Source: Pseudomonadota bacterium (lineage in GTDB: Bacteria; Pseudomonadota; Gammaproteobacteria; Xanthomonadales; Rhodanobacteraceae). From it: 6,874 bases of DNA. A model generated the notes under the pieces. That model was not told the DNA's origin. It made no database searches and worked only from the letters and a program-made list of their open reading frames with translations. The position numbers were made by a program, and so were the translations under genes. Shown here piece by piece: positions 5,508-6,874 of this stretch (positions are counted from its first letter, which is position 1; each line of letters starts with the position of its first letter). The stretch covers positions 1 to 6,874 of the forward strand of contig JAJYMF010000387.1 of assembly GCA_021787175.1 (NCBI GenBank). Reading direction: 5' to 3'.

Positions 5508-6484
5508 GTGCAGCCGCGCGGCTGCGCGCCGGAGCCGCTGCCGTCGCGCGGCACGCCGAAATCCGCCTGCCGTCGCTGACCCGCCAGCGCCGCGCCGAGC
5601 CGCTGCCGATCGCGCTGCATCGCCGCCGCATCTACATCGTGCCGACCGGATTCGGGCTGCTGTTCGCGGTCATGCTGCTGGTGATGCTGCTGGGTGCGCT
5701 CAACTACAATAACAACGCGGCGCTGCTGCTGACCTGCCTGCTCGGCACCGCTGCCGTCAACAGCATGTACGGTGCGTTTCGCGCGCTGAACGGTCTGCGC
5801 CTCGAAACCGTCGCGGCGGCCAGCGTGCCGGCGGGGCAGCCGCTGCCGGTGACGCTGAGTTTCACTGCGGCCGGGCGGACGCGGCGGTCGCTGACCGTCA
5901 ACGCGGACGCGGCCGTCGCTGCCTTCGCCGTCGATGCCGGCGCAATCGGCAGCGCGACGCTGATGTTGCCCACCGCGCAACGCGGCTGGATGCCGTTGCC
6001 GCCGATCAAACTCAGCAGCACCTGGCCGTTCGGACTGTTCCGCGCCTGGAGCTGGCTGCGGCCGCAGACCCGCCTGCTGGTCTACGCGCGTGCCGAGGCC
6101 GCTGCCGTGATGCCCCCGGCGCCAGACCCGACCGGCACCAGCGCCACGCCGCTTGGCGGCGATGGCGACGACAGCGCGGGACTGCGCGAATACCGGGCGG
6201 GCGATCCGCCGCGACAGATCGCCTGGAAGGTCAGCGCCCATCACGACGATCTGCGCGTGCGCCAGCCCGAGCGTGCCAGCGACGACGCCGAGTGGCGTCT
6301 CGACTGGCACGCCCTGCGCGGGATCGATGCCGAGCGCCGCATCGCGCGGCTGGCGCACTGGGTCAACGAGGCGCACGCGGTGCGGGCGCGCTGGAGCCTG
6401 ATCCTGCCCGAGGTCATGCTGGGTCCCGACCGCGGCGAGGCGCACTGGCACGCCTGTCAAAGCGCGCTGGCGCTGCTGCCGTGA
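5504..6484 (+). CDS. DUF58 domain membrane protein
   Basis: This 326-residue protein has a basic 42-residue N-terminus, then two adjacent hydrophobic helices (about 43-66 and 72-88) joined by the NYNNN motif, then a soluble region. The DUF58 signature LREYRAGDPPRQIAWKVSAH starts at residue 227 and is followed by DLRVRQPE. The tail CQSALALLP is also typical of the family. DUF58 proteins are found beside MoxR ATPases and are presumed partners; their C-terminal part is related to vWA folds, and the biochemical function is unknown. The ATG at 5504 overlaps the moxR TGA (ATGA), so translation is probably coupled. The reading frame is open far upstream, but there it only shadows moxR in another frame. 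The next gene begins at the base where this one stops. Confidence 0.92.
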   Translation: MSAAARLRAGAAAVARHAEIRLPSLTRQRRAEPLPIALHRRRIYIVPTGFGLLFAVMLLVMLLGALNYNNNAALLLTCLLGTAAVNSMYGAFRALNGLRLETVAAASVPAGQPLPVTLSFTAAGRTRRSLTVNADAAVAAFAVDAGAIGSATLMLPTAQRGWMPLPPIKLSSTWPFGLFRAWSWLRPQTRLLVYARAEAAAVMPPAPDPTGTSATPLGGDGDDSAGLREYRAGDPPRQIAWKVSAHHDDLRVRQPERASDDAEWRLDWHALRGIDAERRIARLAHWVNEAHAVRARWSLILPEVMLGPDRGEAHWHACQSALALLP

Positions 6485-6874
6485 TGCTCGACCGCCGCGC
6501 GTTCAGTCTGCTCTGCCTCAGTGTGGCCGCGGTGCTGGCGCTGCATGCTCCGCATCTGCCGCTCTGGCTGAGTGGGGTGCTGGCGCTATTGATCGCCTTG
6601 CGCTGGCTGCAGCAGCGGCGCGGCGGGCGTGTACCCACTCTGCTGCGGCTGGGTCTGGTCGCGCTGCTGCTGGCGGCGGTCATCGCCACCTACGGCACCC
6701 TGTTCGGACGCGCGCCGGGAGCGGCCTTTGCCGTCGGCCTGCTGGCGCTCAAGCTGCTGGAATCCGAACGTCCCCGCGACGCACACGCCGCGGTGCTGTT
6801 CGCGGCCTTCATGCTGATGAGCGCTCTGCTGTTCGGCCAGAGTCTGCCGATGACGCTGCTGGTGGCTGCGGCAC
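6484..6874 (+). CDS. TgpA/DUF3488 transglutaminase-type membrane protein, N-terminal part only
   Basis: The first 130 codons are in the window; the rest lies beyond the right edge. The segment is almost entirely membrane helices (about 7-22, 26-42, 54-72, 80-90 and 101-130). It includes LLALKLLESERPRDAHAAVL and SALLFGQSLPM, which resemble the DUF3488 region that precedes the periplasmic transglutaminase-like domain in TgpA proteins. The catalytic Cys/His/Asp domain itself cannot be seen, so activity is unproven here. The ATG at 6484 shares one base with the DUF58 stop (TGATG); an in-frame GTG at 6481 would give a 4-base overlap instead. It is the third gene of the MoxR-DUF58-TgpA operon. P. 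aeruginosa TgpA is reported essential; nothing here tests that. Confidence 0.88.
   Translation, partial: MLDRRAFSLLCLSVAAVLALHAPHLPLWLSGVLALLIALRWLQQRRGGRVPTLLRLGLVALLLAAVIATYGTLFGRAPGAAFAVGLLALKLLESERPRDAHAAVLFAAFMLMSALLFGQSLPMTLLVAAA

Noticed and set aside
5255..6460. Minus-strand open frame of 401 codons opposite moxR/DUF58
   Set aside because: No family resemblance, composition of an antisense shadow; the plus strand has two clear family proteins linked by an ATGA overlap.
1..6874. CRISPR array, insertion sequence, tRNA or phage remnant
   Set aside because: No regularly spaced repeats, transposase motifs, paired terminal inverted repeats or tRNA-like cloverleaf were seen; nearly all bases belong to conserved chromosomal genes with uniform GC content.

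Overview
The window is a stretch of very GC-rich bacterial chromosome (about 70% G+C by eye). It carries tightly packed genes and no mobile element, CRISPR array, tRNA or rRNA. The gene set and order (yceF-type maf near yceD, then rpmF-fabH, with a MoxR/DUF58/transglutaminase cluster alongside) and the E. coli-like protein sequences point to a gammaproteobacterium. Within that group the GC content and arrangement best fit the Xanthomonadales (Xanthomonas/Lysobacter/Rhodanobacter relatives). That placement is inference from gene content, not from a marker search.

Layout. Left block, minus strand: yceD (DUF177) -> rpmF (ribosomal protein L32) -> fabH (3-oxoacyl-ACP synthase III, running off the left edge just short of its C-terminus). 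This is the conserved unit linking ribosome supply to fatty acid initiation, but plsX, which lies between rpmF and fabH in many bacteria, is absent. In its place is a 103-base spacer with a perfect 11-bp hairpin closed by a GNRA-type loop. yceD has a good sigma70-like promoter so close to its ATG that the mRNA would be leaderless or nearly so.

Middle block, plus strand: diverging from yceD, a small unrecognised membrane-anchored coiled-coil protein overlaps a yceF-type Maf nucleotide pyrophosphatase by 4 bases (GTGA). The maf 3' end overlaps the 3' end of a convergent minus-strand gene for a multi-pass GT39/ArnT-like glycosyltransferase.

Right block, plus strand: a MoxR AAA+ ATPase, a DUF58 membrane protein and the N-terminal part of a TgpA/DUF3488 transglutaminase-type membrane protein form an overlapping operon. 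The glycosyltransferase and moxR face away from each other, and on the preferred starts their ATG codons share one CATG palindrome, so each promoter must lie in or beside the other's coding sequence.

Functionally, the left half is housekeeping (translation and fatty acid start-up, nucleotide clean-up). The right half is envelope-related: a periplasm-facing sugar transferase and a MoxR chaperone-type cluster. I found no clear new system. The best leads are the rpmF-fabH hairpin, the leaderless yceD promoter, the unknown coiled-coil gene and the overlapping divergent starts.
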